From IMG/VR virus record IMGVR_UViG_3300042558_000825, positions 45,531 through 109,530 of that record: a stretch of DNA of 64,000 bases, one strand, 5' to 3'. Source of the stretch: a virus. A program made the position numbers and the translations under genes. Below are positions 37,353 through 45,425 of this stretch, piece after piece. Each line of letters begins with the position of its first letter. Position 1 is the first letter of the stretch. Under the pieces are notes generated by a model, which saw only the letters and a program-made list of their open reading frames with translations, was not told the DNA's origin and ran no database searches.

Positions 37353-37360
37353 ACTAAATA
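37353..37360 (+). promoter_or_regulatory. Late promoter box before the portal gene
   Basis: ACTAAATA, two bases after the tape-measure stop and 18 before the portal ATG. Confidence 0.55.
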
Positions 37361-37378
37361 CTAGATAAAGTATCTACT

Positions 37379-39169
37379 ATGACCTACAAAAAACGCTTCT
37401 CTAACAAATCTGGCATGTCCAGTCCCATTTCTGGATTTAATAATAATACCGGTGCATGGAACGGTAGTCCAGGACAAAATGGTAGTGACACCGGCGGTTA
37501 TAACAATGCTGAAATGGGTTATAAAAACTATCGTAGCCGTCTTCCAGAAGTCTATACAGGTCACCCAAATCGTATTGAACGCTATAACCAATATGAAATG
37601 ATGGATGTTGATGCTGAAATTAATGCTTGTTTAGACATTATATCTGAATTCAGCACACAAACAAACGAACATAATAAAACACCCTTTGACTTAGATTTCA
37701 AAGATGAACCAACACAACATGAAGTTGAACTACTAAAAACTCAACTACAACAATGGTGTAAACTAAATGAGTTTGACACTAGAACATTTAAAATATTCCG
37801 TAATACTATTAAGTTTGGTGATCAGTTATTTGTCCGTGACCCAGAAAACTTTAAGTTATATTGGATAGATATGACTAAGGTAATCAAAGTTATTGTTAAC
37901 GAAAGTGAAGGTAAGAAGCCCGAACAATATGTTATAAAAGACATTAACATTAACTTACAGAACTTAAGTGTAGCACAAAAAACAAATACAGACTTTGCCG
38001 CTAATCCAGCTACTGGTTTAGGTGGTACAGGCGGAGGTGGCGGTGGCGGTGGATACACAGTCCCGAGTATGCCCTATAATACAAGTGGTAGTCGTTTTAC
38101 ATTAGGACAAAGTGAATCAGCTATTGATGCTAAACATATTGTTCATTTAAGTTTAACAGAAGGGCTAGACCGCTTTTGGCCCTTTGGTCAAAGTATTTTA
38201 GAAAACATCTTTAAAGTCTATAAACAAAAAGAATTACTAGAAGATGCTGTTTTAATCTATCGTGTACAACGTGCTCCGGAACGTAGAATGTTTAAGATTG
38301 ACGTTGGTAATATGCCAAGTCACTTAGCTATGGCTTTTGTTGAGCGTATTAAGAATGAGATTCATCAAAGACGTATACCAAGTACACATGGTGGCGGTAG
38401 TGTAGTTGATGCTAGCTATAACCCATTAAGTATGAATGAAGATTACTTCTTCCCAGTTACTGCTGACGGAAGAGGATCAAGTGTTGAAGTGTTGCCCGGT
38501 GGACAAAATTTGGGTGAGATTGATGACTTGCGTTACTTTAACAACAGATTAGCACGTGGTTTACGTGTGCCAAGTAGCTATCTTCCAACTGGCCCTGATG
38601 ATAATCCTACTCCATTAAGTGATGGACGTGTGGGCACAGCGATGATCCAAGAGTTTCGTTTCAATCAATATTGCGAACGACTACAAAAGTATATTAGCCA
38701 AAAGCTAGATGAAGAATTTAAGTTATTTCTACGTTGGAGAGGACTGAATATTGATAGTGGTTTATTTCAATTACAGTTTAATCCACCACAAAACTTTGCC
38801 GCTTATCGTCAAAGTGAATTAGATACAGCACGTATTACTTCTTTTAGTGCTATTGAGCAGTATCCATATATAAGTAAACGTTTTGCGTTAGAAAGATTCT
38901 TAGGATTAACTGAAGAAGAAATCAGTAAAAATGAGAAGATGTGGCGTGAAGAAAATGATAAAGAAATTGAAGTTGAACCACAAGGTAGTGATTTACGTAG
39001 TATTGGTGTATCAGTGGGTGACATTGAATCTGATAGTCAAACAGGTGAAGATATGAATGCACCTGAACCAGAAGATGGATTAGATGGTATGGAAGTAGCC
39101 GGCCCAGTTGGAAATGATGCAGCCGGCATGGCAGGCAATGTTCCTGGTGGTGCGCCCGGACAGATTTAA
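37379..39169 (+). CDS. 20: Portal vertex protein gp20
   Basis: 596 residues; T4 gp20 is 524. The portal dodecamer nucleates the head and is the DNA channel. Family segments are clear: SRLPEVYTGHPNRIERYNQY, MMDVDAEINACLDIISEF, EGLDRFWPFGQSILENIFK, YRVQRAPERRMFKIDVGNMP, then FFPVTADGRGSSVEVLPGGQ, DDLRYFNNRLARGLRVPSSY and GTAMIQEFRFNQY. A Gly-rich insertion (~215-235, with eight consecutive Gly) sits in the clip/wing region. The acidic Gly/Ala-rich tail is probably disordered. It opens the head cassette 20-x-67-21-22-23. Confidence 0.95.
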   Translation: MTYKKRFSNKSGMSSPISGFNNNTGAWNGSPGQNGSDTGGYNNAEMGYKNYRSRLPEVYTGHPNRIERYNQYEMMDVDAEINACLDIISEFSTQTNEHNKTPFDLDFKDEPTQHEVELLKTQLQQWCKLNEFDTRTFKIFRNTIKFGDQLFVRDPENFKLYWIDMTKVIKVIVNESEGKKPEQYVIKDININLQNLSVAQKTNTDFAANPATGLGGTGGGGGGGGYTVPSMPYNTSGSRFTLGQSESAIDAKHIVHLSLTEGLDRFWPFGQSILENIFKVYKQKELLEDAVLIYRVQRAPERRMFKIDVGNMPSHLAMAFVERIKNEIHQRRIPSTHGGGSVVDASYNPLSMNEDYFFPVTADGRGSSVEVLPGGQNLGEIDDLRYFNNRLARGLRVPSSYLPTGPDDNPTPLSDGRVGTAMIQEFRFNQYCERLQKYISQKLDEEFKLFLRWRGLNIDSGLFQLQFNPPQNFAAYRQSELDTARITSFSAIEQYPYISKRFALERFLGLTEEEISKNEKMWREENDKEIEVEPQGSDLRSIGVSVGDIESDSQTGEDMNAPEPEDGLDGMEVAGPVGNDAAGMAGNVPGGAPGQI

Positions 39170-39177
39170 GATAAATA
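39170..39177 (+). promoter_or_regulatory. Late promoter box between portal and the 74-residue gene
   Basis: GATAAATA directly after the portal stop and five bases before the next ATG. With T4-like geometry transcription would start on the A of ATG 39183. Confidence 0.6.
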
Positions 39178-39182
39178 GATTT

Positions 39183-39407
39183 ATGAAATTATTTGAGATG
39201 TTTACTCCCGCTATTGAAGGTTACCAAGATGTAGAGTCTGATAACAGTAAACCAAAGTGGAAAGAAAGCCGTAAAACTAAATTAACATTACGTCAGATTC
39301 GTAAATTGCGTAAGATGAATGATGTTAGAAATTATGAAAAGGCTAGTTATCTTAAAAAGATTCATGCACAATATAGTCAGCCGGCTCCTGATCAACCGCA
39401 GATATAA
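39183..39407 (+). CDS. Small basic head-region protein, function unknown
   Basis: 74 residues starting MKLFEMFTPAIEGYQDVE, then a strongly basic middle (KESRKTKLTLRQIRKLRK) and a Gln/Pro tail. The ATG at 39183 is chosen because a late octamer stands right before it; the frame extends upstream but only into the portal gene. It lies between gp20 and gp67, in a cassette where T4 has the small core proteins gp67 and gp68, so a prohead core or scaffold-binding role is possible. I do not recognise the family. Confidence 0.7.
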   Translation: MKLFEMFTPAIEGYQDVESDNSKPKWKESRKTKLTLRQIRKLRKMNDVRNYEKASYLKKIHAQYSQPAPDQPQI

Positions 39408-39442
39408 GTTAAAAAATCTCTTATTCTAGGCAAAAACGTAAA

Positions 39443-39467
39443 AAAACAGCACTTATTGTGCTGTTTT
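39443..39467 (+). terminator. Intrinsic terminator after the portal operon
   Basis: AACAGCAC/GTGCTGTT stem (8 pairs) with a TTATT loop, preceded by A-run and followed by TT. The A-run on the left could make it work in both directions. It separates portal plus the 74-residue gene from gp67. Confidence 0.8.
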
Positions 39468-39478
39468 GCCATATACGC

Positions 39479-39486
39479 ACTAAATA
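39479..39486 (+). promoter_or_regulatory. Late promoter box before gp67
   Basis: ACTAAATA, 34 bases before the gp67 ATG and just after the terminator, so the 67-21-22-23 operon has its own start. Confidence 0.6.
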
Positions 39487-39520
39487 ATTCTACAAAGCCA
39501 TTTACTTAGGAGAACACACA

Positions 39521-40357
39521 ATGGATAATAAAAAATTTGAACAACTTATTGATTTGATTATTAATGAGAATGAAGAACAAGCTAAAGCATTGTTTCATGA
39601 TATCGTGGTTGAGAAGTCACGTGAGATTTATGAATCAATGATGGATGAAGAAGGCATGATGAACCAGCCATCTGGTCAAGTACAAGATTTACTAGATGAA
39701 ATCGGTAGCGAAGAACAAGGCATGGCAGAAGCCGAAGATGAAGAATTTGATATTGCTGACATGGATGATGGCGAAGGTGATGAAGAATCTGTTGACATTG
39801 AAATGGACAGCGAAGAAGGTGGCGAAGAAGGTTTAGAAGACCGTGTTGTTGACCTAGAAGATAAATTAGACCAGTTAATGGCTGAGTTTGAAGAAATCAT
39901 GGGCGGTGATGATATGGGTGATGACGACATGGGTGATGAAGAAGGTGACATGGATGACATGGGCGGTGACGACATGGACGGCATGGACGACATGGGCGGT
40001 GAAGAAGATCCTATGATGGAAGCTATCACATTGAAGAAAGTTTCTGTAACTCATGGTGACAATGGTGTTCAAACAAAGAGTACAAACTTAAACAACAGCG
40101 GTCAAGCTGGAATGGACAGCAAGCCAGTAAAATTCAGTGGTGCAAGTGAAGCAGTTCCAACAGGACCAAAAGGCCCAACTAATGCATATGCAAAAGGTGA
40201 AACATCTGTTAAAGGTGCAGGTTCATTTAAAAATGCTCCAGCACAAAACAATGCTGATTTAACAGCCGCACCTAAGCCAGTCACTAAAGACGAAGCAGGT
40301 AAAGTTCGTAGCCCAGTAGCAGAGTCACGCAAGTCTCCTGCTAAAAGACGTATTTAA
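39521..40357 (+). CDS. 67: Acidic prohead core protein gp67-like
   Basis: 278 residues, far longer than T4 gp67 (80). The N-terminus FEQLIDLIINENEEQAKALF followed by HDIVVEKSREIYESMM matches the amphipathic helix of gp67 core proteins. Residues ~50-165 are extremely acidic, ending in a Gly-Asp-Met repeat (DDMGDDDMGDEEGDMDDMGG type). The C-terminal third is basic and Ala/Pro/Lys-rich. Core proteins fill the prohead before gp21 degrades them. AGGAG 9 bases before the ATG is the ribosome site. Family by motif and position; the C-terminal part is unlike T4. Confidence 0.8.
   Translation: MDNKKFEQLIDLIINENEEQAKALFHDIVVEKSREIYESMMDEEGMMNQPSGQVQDLLDEIGSEEQGMAEAEDEEFDIADMDDGEGDEESVDIEMDSEEGGEEGLEDRVVDLEDKLDQLMAEFEEIMGGDDMGDDDMGDEEGDMDDMGGDDMDGMDDMGGEEDPMMEAITLKKVSVTHGDNGVQTKSTNLNNSGQAGMDSKPVKFSGASEAVPTGPKGPTNAYAKGETSVKGAGSFKNAPAQNNADLTAAPKPVTKDEAGKVRSPVAESRKSPAKRRI
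39901..40015 (+). repeat. Asp/Met/Gly low-complexity repeat in gp67
   Basis: Short units built of GATGACATGGGYGGTGAY-like sequence encode GDDMGDDDMG and DDMGGDDMDG runs. Such DNA is prone to slippage, so length may vary between relatives. Confidence 0.7.
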
Positions 40358-40371
40358 GGAATCTGAGAGCA

Positions 40372-41016
40372 ATGGCTTTGTATCTCAAGGAGCATCTGAC
40401 ATTTGACCGAGCCGGTATGGTTGTTGAATCTGTCAGTGAAGGCGACAAGAAGAACCTTTATATGAAAGGTATCTTCATTCAGGGCGGGGTAAAGAACGCA
40501 AATGAGCGTGTTTACCCCGTGTCTGAAATTGAAACTGCAGTCGGTACTCTAAATGAGCAAATTACAAGTGGTTACTCTGTATTGGGTGAAGTAGATCATC
40601 CAGATGACTTAAAAATTAACTTAGACCGTGTATCACATATGATAACAAGCATGTGGATGGACGGAGCTAATGGTTTCGGAAAGTTAAAGATTTTACCAAC
40701 TCCAATGGGTGAATTAGTTAAAACTATGTTGGAGAGTGGTGTGAAACTCGGCGTTTCAAGTCGTGGTAGCGGTAACGTGAATGACATGGACGGCAAAGTG
40801 AGTGACTTTGAAATAGTCACTGTGGATATTGTCGCACAACCTAGTGCACCCAATGCTTATCCTAAAGCAATTTATGAAGGTATGATGAATATGCGTCATG
40901 GTCATAAGATGTTGGATATTGCAAAAGATGCGCAGGGCGATAAGAAGGTACAGAGATATCTGAAAGACGAAGTGGTTCGTCTTATCAAGGATCTCAAAAT
41001 TAACAAAGGGGATTAA
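40372..41016 (+). CDS. 21: Prohead core protease gp21
   Basis: 214 residues, like T4 gp21 (212). It is the serine protease that cleaves scaffold and capsid proteins during head maturation. Catalytic residues fit the herpes/T4 prohead protease family: His in GEVDHPDD (~75), Ser in GVSSRGSG (~128), Asp in VDIVAQPSAPNAYP (~150). Its substrate site (L/I)-x-E before a small residue is present near the start of gp23 here (LAE then S). It follows gp67 by 14 bases and is 2 bases from gp22. Confidence 0.95.
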   Translation: MALYLKEHLTFDRAGMVVESVSEGDKKNLYMKGIFIQGGVKNANERVYPVSEIETAVGTLNEQITSGYSVLGEVDHPDDLKINLDRVSHMITSMWMDGANGFGKLKILPTPMGELVKTMLESGVKLGVSSRGSGNVNDMDGKVSDFEIVTVDIVAQPSAPNAYPKAIYEGMMNMRHGHKMLDIAKDAQGDKKVQRYLKDEVVRLIKDLKINKGD

Positions 41017-41018
41017 GC

Positions 41019-42119
41019 ATGTTAGATGCTATCAAACCATTACTTGAGAGTGGATTAATCAATGAAGAAACTGGTGTCGCTATAAACGAGGCATGGGAAT
41101 CTAAATTGAATGAGGCTCGTGAGCAAGTACGTGCAGAATTAAGAGAAGAATTCGCACAACGTTATGAACATGACAGATACGTGATGGTAGAAGCCCTTGA
41201 TAAAATGGTCAGTGAAGGACTAAAGACTGAGATTGAAGAATTTCAGACTGAACGTCAAGCAATGAACGAAGACCGTGTGATAGCGCAACAAAAATTGCGT
41301 GAATCAGCTACAAAATTCAATAACTTCATGGTTACTAAACTAGCCGAAGAAATTAAAGAATTACGTAGTGAGCGTAAATTACAAATGGAAAGTCAAGAAA
41401 AGTTAGAACAATTTATTGTTCATGCTTTAGCACGTGAAATTAAAGAATTCACACAAGACAAACAAGCTGTAGTTGAAGCAAAGGTTAAGTTAGTTGCTGA
41501 AGGTCGTAAACAATTAGAAGCATTGAAGGCACGTTTTGTTGCTGAATCTGCTAAAAGATTGACTACGGTTGTCGCTAGCCAACTCAAAGGTGAATTAGGT
41601 CAATTAAAAGAAGATATCAAGATTGCTCGAGAGAACAATTTTGGTCGTCGTATCTTTGAAAGTTTTGCAAGTGAATTCAGTGTCACTCACTTAAGTGAGA
41701 AAGCAGAAACTCGCAAACTAATGACTCAGCTAGAAGAAAAAGATAAGAAACTAGCCGAATCCATCAATACAATCAGCAACGCTAAGAAGTTGATTGAATC
41801 AAAAGAACGTGAAGTTCGTATTATTAAAGAGTCTAATCTACGTGAAAAAACAATGAGCGAGTTACTTGCTACATTGAACGAAGAAAAGGCATCAGTAATG
41901 CAGAACTTACTAGAAAGCGTCCAGACACCACGTCTACAAGCCGCTTTCGATAAGTATCTTCCAGCAGTTCTAAATAACGGTAATGTTAAACCAGCACAAA
42001 AAGCTAAATTAACAGAATCAGTTATAGTAGAAGCAACTGGGGATAAAGCTGCCAAACAAGAAGTTGATACGGAACAACGTGATAACGTTATCGATATCAA
42101 GCGTCTGGCAGGGCTTTAA
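41019..42119 (+). CDS. 22: Prohead core scaffold protein gp22
   Basis: 366 residues; T4 gp22 is about 270. Almost entirely charged helix and coiled coil (EAREQVRAELREEFAQRY; EEIKELRSERKLQMES), with two related stretches, V(T/H)xLAxEIKE(L/F), in the middle. The C-terminus has SVQTPRLQAAFDKYLPAVL, a conserved scaffold end, and finishes VIDIKRLAGL. It assembles the inner core of the prohead and is destroyed by gp21. GGGG 6 bases before the ATG is the ribosome site. Confidence 0.93.
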   Translation: MLDAIKPLLESGLINEETGVAINEAWESKLNEAREQVRAELREEFAQRYEHDRYVMVEALDKMVSEGLKTEIEEFQTERQAMNEDRVIAQQKLRESATKFNNFMVTKLAEEIKELRSERKLQMESQEKLEQFIVHALAREIKEFTQDKQAVVEAKVKLVAEGRKQLEALKARFVAESAKRLTTVVASQLKGELGQLKEDIKIARENNFGRRIFESFASEFSVTHLSEKAETRKLMTQLEEKDKKLAESINTISNAKKLIESKEREVRIIKESNLREKTMSELLATLNEEKASVMQNLLESVQTPRLQAAFDKYLPAVLNNGNVKPAQKAKLTESVIVEATGDKAAKQEVDTEQRDNVIDIKRLAGL

Positions 42120-42151
42120 TTAAAAAAGACATAGATTAGGAGAAATTAAAA

Positions 42152-43348
42152 ATGTCAAAAGTACTCTTAGAAGGCCGTTGGGACGAGACCAAAGAAGCTC
42201 TGTTAGAAGGCTTAAAAGGAACTCGCCGTTCAACAATGGGTGTTATTTTAGAAAACACTAAAAAACAGTTACTAGCTGAATCTTCAGCCGGTACAACTAC
42301 AGCTGGTAATATCGCTACACTAAACCGTGTGATTCTTCCAGTTATTCGTCGTGTCATGCCAACCGTTATCGCTAACGAATTGGTAGGCGTTCAGCCAATG
42401 ACAGGACCAGTTGGTCAAATTCACACTCTACGTGTTCGTTATGCTAACAGCTTGACAGACAACAGTGCAGCCGCAACTAGCGTTACAGCTGGTCAAGAAG
42501 CATTGAGTCCATTCTTGATTGCACAAGCATATTCACGCACACCAAGTGGCGATGCATCAACAAGTTACTATACAGGTAATGATACTGCTGCCCTAGAAGG
42601 CAACGGTGGTAAACAAATCTCTGTGCAAATTCTACGTCAGGCTGTTGAAGCTAAATCACGTAAGTTGCAAGCACGTTGGACATTTGAGGCAGCACAAGAT
42701 GCTCAGTCTCAACATGGTATTGACGTAGAAGCAGAAATCATGGCAGCTCTTGCACAAGAGATTACTGCTGAAATTGACCAAGAGATTCTATTGTCATTAC
42801 GTACACTAGCATCTACAGAGTATACATTCAACCAAGCTACTGTATCAGGTACAGCTACTTACGTTGGTGACGAACACGCTGCCTTAGCTGTTCTAATCAA
42901 TCGTGTTGCTAACTTGATCGCCCAACGTACACGTCGTGGCGCAGGCAACTGGGCTGTTGTTTCTTCTGCGGCATTGACAGTATTGCAATCTGCAACTACT
43001 TCAGCTTTTGCTCGTACAACAGAAGGTACTTTTGAAGCTCCAACTAACACTAAGTTCGTTGGTACATTGAACGGCGCTATGCGTGTGTTCGTTGACAGTT
43101 ATGCTCCTGATACTACACCAGTATTGGTTGGCTATAAAGGTTCTAGCGAAACTGACGCGGCAGCATTCTATTGCCCATACATTCCATTGATGAGCAGTGG
43201 AGTTGTATTGGATCCATCAACATTCGAACCAGTCGTATCATTTATGACACGTTATGGTTACATCGAATTAACCAACACCGCAAGTTCTTTCGGTAATGCT
43301 GCCGATTACGTTGGTGAAATAGCCGTGCAAAATCTTACTTTTCAGTGA
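42152..43348 (+). CDS. 23: Major capsid protein gp23
   Basis: 398 residues, shorter than T4 gp23 (521) because the surface-exposed insertion is reduced. Conserved parts: ATLNRVILPVIRRVMPTVIA, NELVGVQPMTGPVGQIHTLR, KSRKLQARWTFEAAQDAQ, and near the end YCPYIPLMSSGVVLDPSTFE with VVSFMTRYGY. A gp21 site LAE43|S44 would release a 43-residue propeptide. A strong AGGAG precedes the ATG and two terminators follow. This HK97-fold protein forms the head shell. Confidence 0.97.
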   Translation: MSKVLLEGRWDETKEALLEGLKGTRRSTMGVILENTKKQLLAESSAGTTTAGNIATLNRVILPVIRRVMPTVIANELVGVQPMTGPVGQIHTLRVRYANSLTDNSAAATSVTAGQEALSPFLIAQAYSRTPSGDASTSYYTGNDTAALEGNGGKQISVQILRQAVEAKSRKLQARWTFEAAQDAQSQHGIDVEAEIMAALAQEITAEIDQEILLSLRTLASTEYTFNQATVSGTATYVGDEHAALAVLINRVANLIAQRTRRGAGNWAVVSSAALTVLQSATTSAFARTTEGTFEAPTNTKFVGTLNGAMRVFVDSYAPDTTPVLVGYKGSSETDAAAFYCPYIPLMSSGVVLDPSTFEPVVSFMTRYGYIELTNTASSFGNAADYVGEIAVQNLTFQ

Positions 43349-43391
43349 AATTCAGTACACGCTAATATCTTTACCGATATTATCAACACAA

Positions 43392-43416
43392 AGGGGCACG
43401 AAAGTGCCCTTTTTTG
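43392..43416 (+). terminator. Intrinsic terminator after gp23
   Basis: GGGCAC/GTGCCC stem with GAAA tetraloop, flanked by AA and six T's. It closes the 67-21-22-23 operon. Confidence 0.9.
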
Positions 43417-43460
43417 TTTAAGGGATGGTTGGCAACTTGGTGGCAAAAAGCGTAAGATAA

Positions 43461-43468
43461 GATAAATA
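43461..43468 (+). promoter_or_regulatory. Late promoter box before a very short transcription unit
   Basis: GATAAATA lies between two terminators. Transcription from about 43474 would meet the terminator at 43499-43523, giving an RNA of roughly 50 bases with no gene. Confidence 0.55.
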
Positions 43469-43473
43469 CAATA

Positions 43474-43523
43474 TCTCAACGGGATGGGAAGTTACAATCA
43501 AGCACTATTCGTAGTGCTTTTTT
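43474..43523 (+). ncRNA. Candidate tiny late RNA
   Basis: Bounded by a late box and a terminator and containing CGGGATGGGAAG before the terminator hairpin. No open frame of note. It may simply be an extra terminator with a chance promoter, or a small regulatory RNA made late. Confidence 0.35.
43499..43523 (+). terminator. Second intrinsic terminator after gp23 (TTCG loop)
   Basis: AGCACTA/TAGTGCT stem (7 pairs) with TTCG tetraloop and six T's in all, the style common in T4-like phages. It insulates the capsid operon from the genes that follow. Confidence 0.88.
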
Positions 43524-43550
43524 GTTATCTATACTACTTTGCTAAATAGT

Positions 43551-43558
43551 ATAAAGGG
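43551..43558 (+). promoter_or_regulatory. Late promoter box before the propeller gene
   Basis: GCTAAATA, 9 bases before the ATG at 43568. Its start would leave only a very short leader. Confidence 0.5.
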
Positions 43559-43567
43559 TACAATATT

Positions 43568-44494
43568 ATGGACTTTAGTGGAGTGACAATATCAGGTGGG
43601 GTTAGTATTGTGCCGCCTGTCGTGGTCAGTGGTAATAAGGTTATATTTGGATATGGATCTACTAACAGCTCACCTGACGGAGCGGTGTCAATAACCAACC
43701 TAGTATCAAATACAGGTGTAGTTGGTAATGATGTTACAGGTGTCGGTACAGCTAGACTTTCTCTTGGTGCCGCAGGTTATGGTACAGATAAAGCTATATT
43801 TGGATATGGACAAAATCTTACGTCAGTGACCAATAAAGTATCAAACACAGGGGTAGTATCCGCAGACACTACAGGTGTTGGATCCAATAGGTTTGCATTA
43901 GCAGCCGCTGGTTATAGCACAGATAAAGCCATCTTTGGATATGGGTATACAGGTTCCGCAACATCAATAACCAACTTAGTAAGTAACACAGGTGTTGTTG
44001 CTACAGACACCTCAGGTGTTGGCACTTCCAGATATCATTTAGCGGCCGCCCGCTATGGTACAGATAAAGCTATTTTTGGATACGGGACCAACGAGGCCAT
44101 CACATATTATTCATTAACAAATCTAGTGAGCAATACAGGTGTAGTTGCCACAAATACAACTGGAGTAGGTACTGGGAGGTATCTATTGGCGGCTGCCGGG
44201 TACGGTAATGATAAAGCCATTTTTGGTTATGGATATTCCGGCAGTTTGACATCGTTAACTAATCTAGTATCAAATACTGGCGTAGTAGCTACTGATACTA
44301 CAGGTGTTGGCACTGCTAGATTGCAAATAGCAGCCGCAACTTATGGCAATGATAAAGCTATATTTGGATATGGGCCCAATGGTGTTATCTTCACAGCAAT
44401 AACCAACCTAGTATCAAACACCGGGGTAGTTGCTAATGATACCGCAGGTGTTGGCACTGCTCGCGGAATGCTAGGTGCCGCAGCCTATGGTTAA
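43568..44494 (+). CDS. Six-repeat beta-propeller (kelch-like) virion protein
   Basis: 308 residues. After an N-terminal MDFSGVTISGGVSIV the whole protein is six repeats of about 45-50 residues, each reading KAIFGYG, a variable loop of 6-15, then TNLVSNTGVVATDTTGVGT, then R-x3-(L/I)-x-AAxYG. This resembles kelch-type blades; the first and last partial strands could close the ring. The loops between KAIFGYG and TNLVSN vary most and would line one face, fitting a binding surface. It follows the capsid gene and its N-terminal tag is shared with the next gene, so both may attach to the same virion site as head or tail fibres. Fold inferred from repeats. Confidence 0.75.
   Translation: MDFSGVTISGGVSIVPPVVVSGNKVIFGYGSTNSSPDGAVSITNLVSNTGVVGNDVTGVGTARLSLGAAGYGTDKAIFGYGQNLTSVTNKVSNTGVVSADTTGVGSNRFALAAAGYSTDKAIFGYGYTGSATSITNLVSNTGVVATDTSGVGTSRYHLAAARYGTDKAIFGYGTNEAITYYSLTNLVSNTGVVATNTTGVGTGRYLLAAAGYGNDKAIFGYGYSGSLTSLTNLVSNTGVVATDTTGVGTARLQIAAATYGNDKAIFGYGPNGVIFTAITNLVSNTGVVANDTAGVGTARGMLGAAAYG
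43622..44490 (+). repeat. Six tandem ~140-base repeats in the propeller gene
   Basis: Units beginning near AAAGCTATATTTGGATATGG and carrying an ACCAACCTAGTATCAAA-like core recur six times with high but imperfect identity, so they arose by tandem duplication and then diverged mainly in one loop. Confidence 0.8.
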
Positions 44495-44519
44495 GAATAA
44501 TTTTTAAGGAATAACAATT

Positions 44520-45395
44520 ATGCCAATAGTATTTGAAGGTGCGACTATATCGGGTGGTATTAGTTTTGAAGGTAGTTCAGTACTACCAATAACATTAGAA
44601 TATCTAGTAGTCGCAGGTGGCGGTGGAGGTGGCGGAGATTGTGGGGGAGGTGGCGGTGCCGGCGGGCTATTAGCATCATCGTTCACCGGCACTCAAGCTA
44701 TAGCCTATACTATAACAGTAGGAAGCGGCGGAGCAGGTGCAGCAGGTGTTAGTGGTAACAGCGGTAAAGGCAGTAATTCAAGTATTGTTGGATCAAGTAC
44801 TACTGTGGAAGCCATTGGAGGTGGTGGAGGTATGACTTCAACTACTAAAGACGGTGGCAGTGGTGGAGGTGGTCAATTTGGTGCTAATCAAGGTAGCGGA
44901 ACAGCTGGACCTCCAAGACAGGGATATAATGGTGGCACAGGTGATAACAATGGTAACAATTGGTATGTTGGTGGAGGTGGAGGTGGTGCTAGCGCAGTAG
45001 GAGGAAACGGCACTTTAACCAATGGAGGAGCGGGAGGTGCAGGACTGTCATCAAGCATTACAGGTACTAGTGTACCATACGCAGGCGGAGGCGGAGGTGG
45101 TATATTTTATACCGGTGGCAACAGCGGTGGCAGCGGTGGCGCCGGAGGAGGAGGTGCTGGTGGTGGAAACAATGCTAACGGAACTGCAGGTACTTCTAAC
45201 ACAGGTGGTGGCGGTGGTGCTGGTGGTGGCGGTCCTACTAAAGGCAACGGTGCTCTTGGTGGTTCCGGTATCGTAATCATTCGCTATGTAGATAGTTATC
45301 CGGCTGCAACAAGTACTACTGGTAGTCCAACAATAACTGTATCAGGTGGATATAGAGTATATAAATATACTAGTTCTGGTTCAATAACGTTCTAA
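44520..45395 (+). CDS. Glycine-rich adhesin-like protein
   Basis: 291 residues. The N-terminus VFEGATISGGISFEG matches that of the preceding propeller protein. From residue ~28 the sequence LEYLVVAGGGGGGG starts a glycine-rich domain with repeated GGGGGAGG runs separated by short motifs (NWYVGGGGGGASAVGG; VPYAGGGGGGIFYTGG), ending GGSGIVIIRYVD. The pattern is that of phage glycine-rich receptor-binding domains; in gp38 adhesins of T-even phages such runs pack as polyglycine-II helices. A ~40-residue beta tail (GYRVYKYTSSGSITF) follows. Likely a host-recognition tip; the target is unknown. Confidence 0.75.
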   Translation: MPIVFEGATISGGISFEGSSVLPITLEYLVVAGGGGGGGDCGGGGGAGGLLASSFTGTQAIAYTITVGSGGAGAAGVSGNSGKGSNSSIVGSSTTVEAIGGGGGMTSTTKDGGSGGGGQFGANQGSGTAGPPRQGYNGGTGDNNGNNWYVGGGGGGASAVGGNGTLTNGGAGGAGLSSSITGTSVPYAGGGGGGIFYTGGNSGGSGGAGGGGAGGGNNANGTAGTSNTGGGGGAGGGGPTKGNGALGGSGIVIIRYVDSYPAATSTTGSPTITVSGGYRVYKYTSSGSITF

Positions 45396-45425
45396 TTTTT
45401 TATAAAAACAATACCAACAAGCTAC

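Noticed and set aside
39108-39182. Longer start for the 74-residue protein
   Set aside because: The extra 25 codons lie entirely inside the portal gene, and the late octamer stands just before the ATG at 39183.
45396-45425. Terminator between the glycine-rich gene and the convergent HNH-like gene
   Set aside because: There is a T-run but no stable stem.
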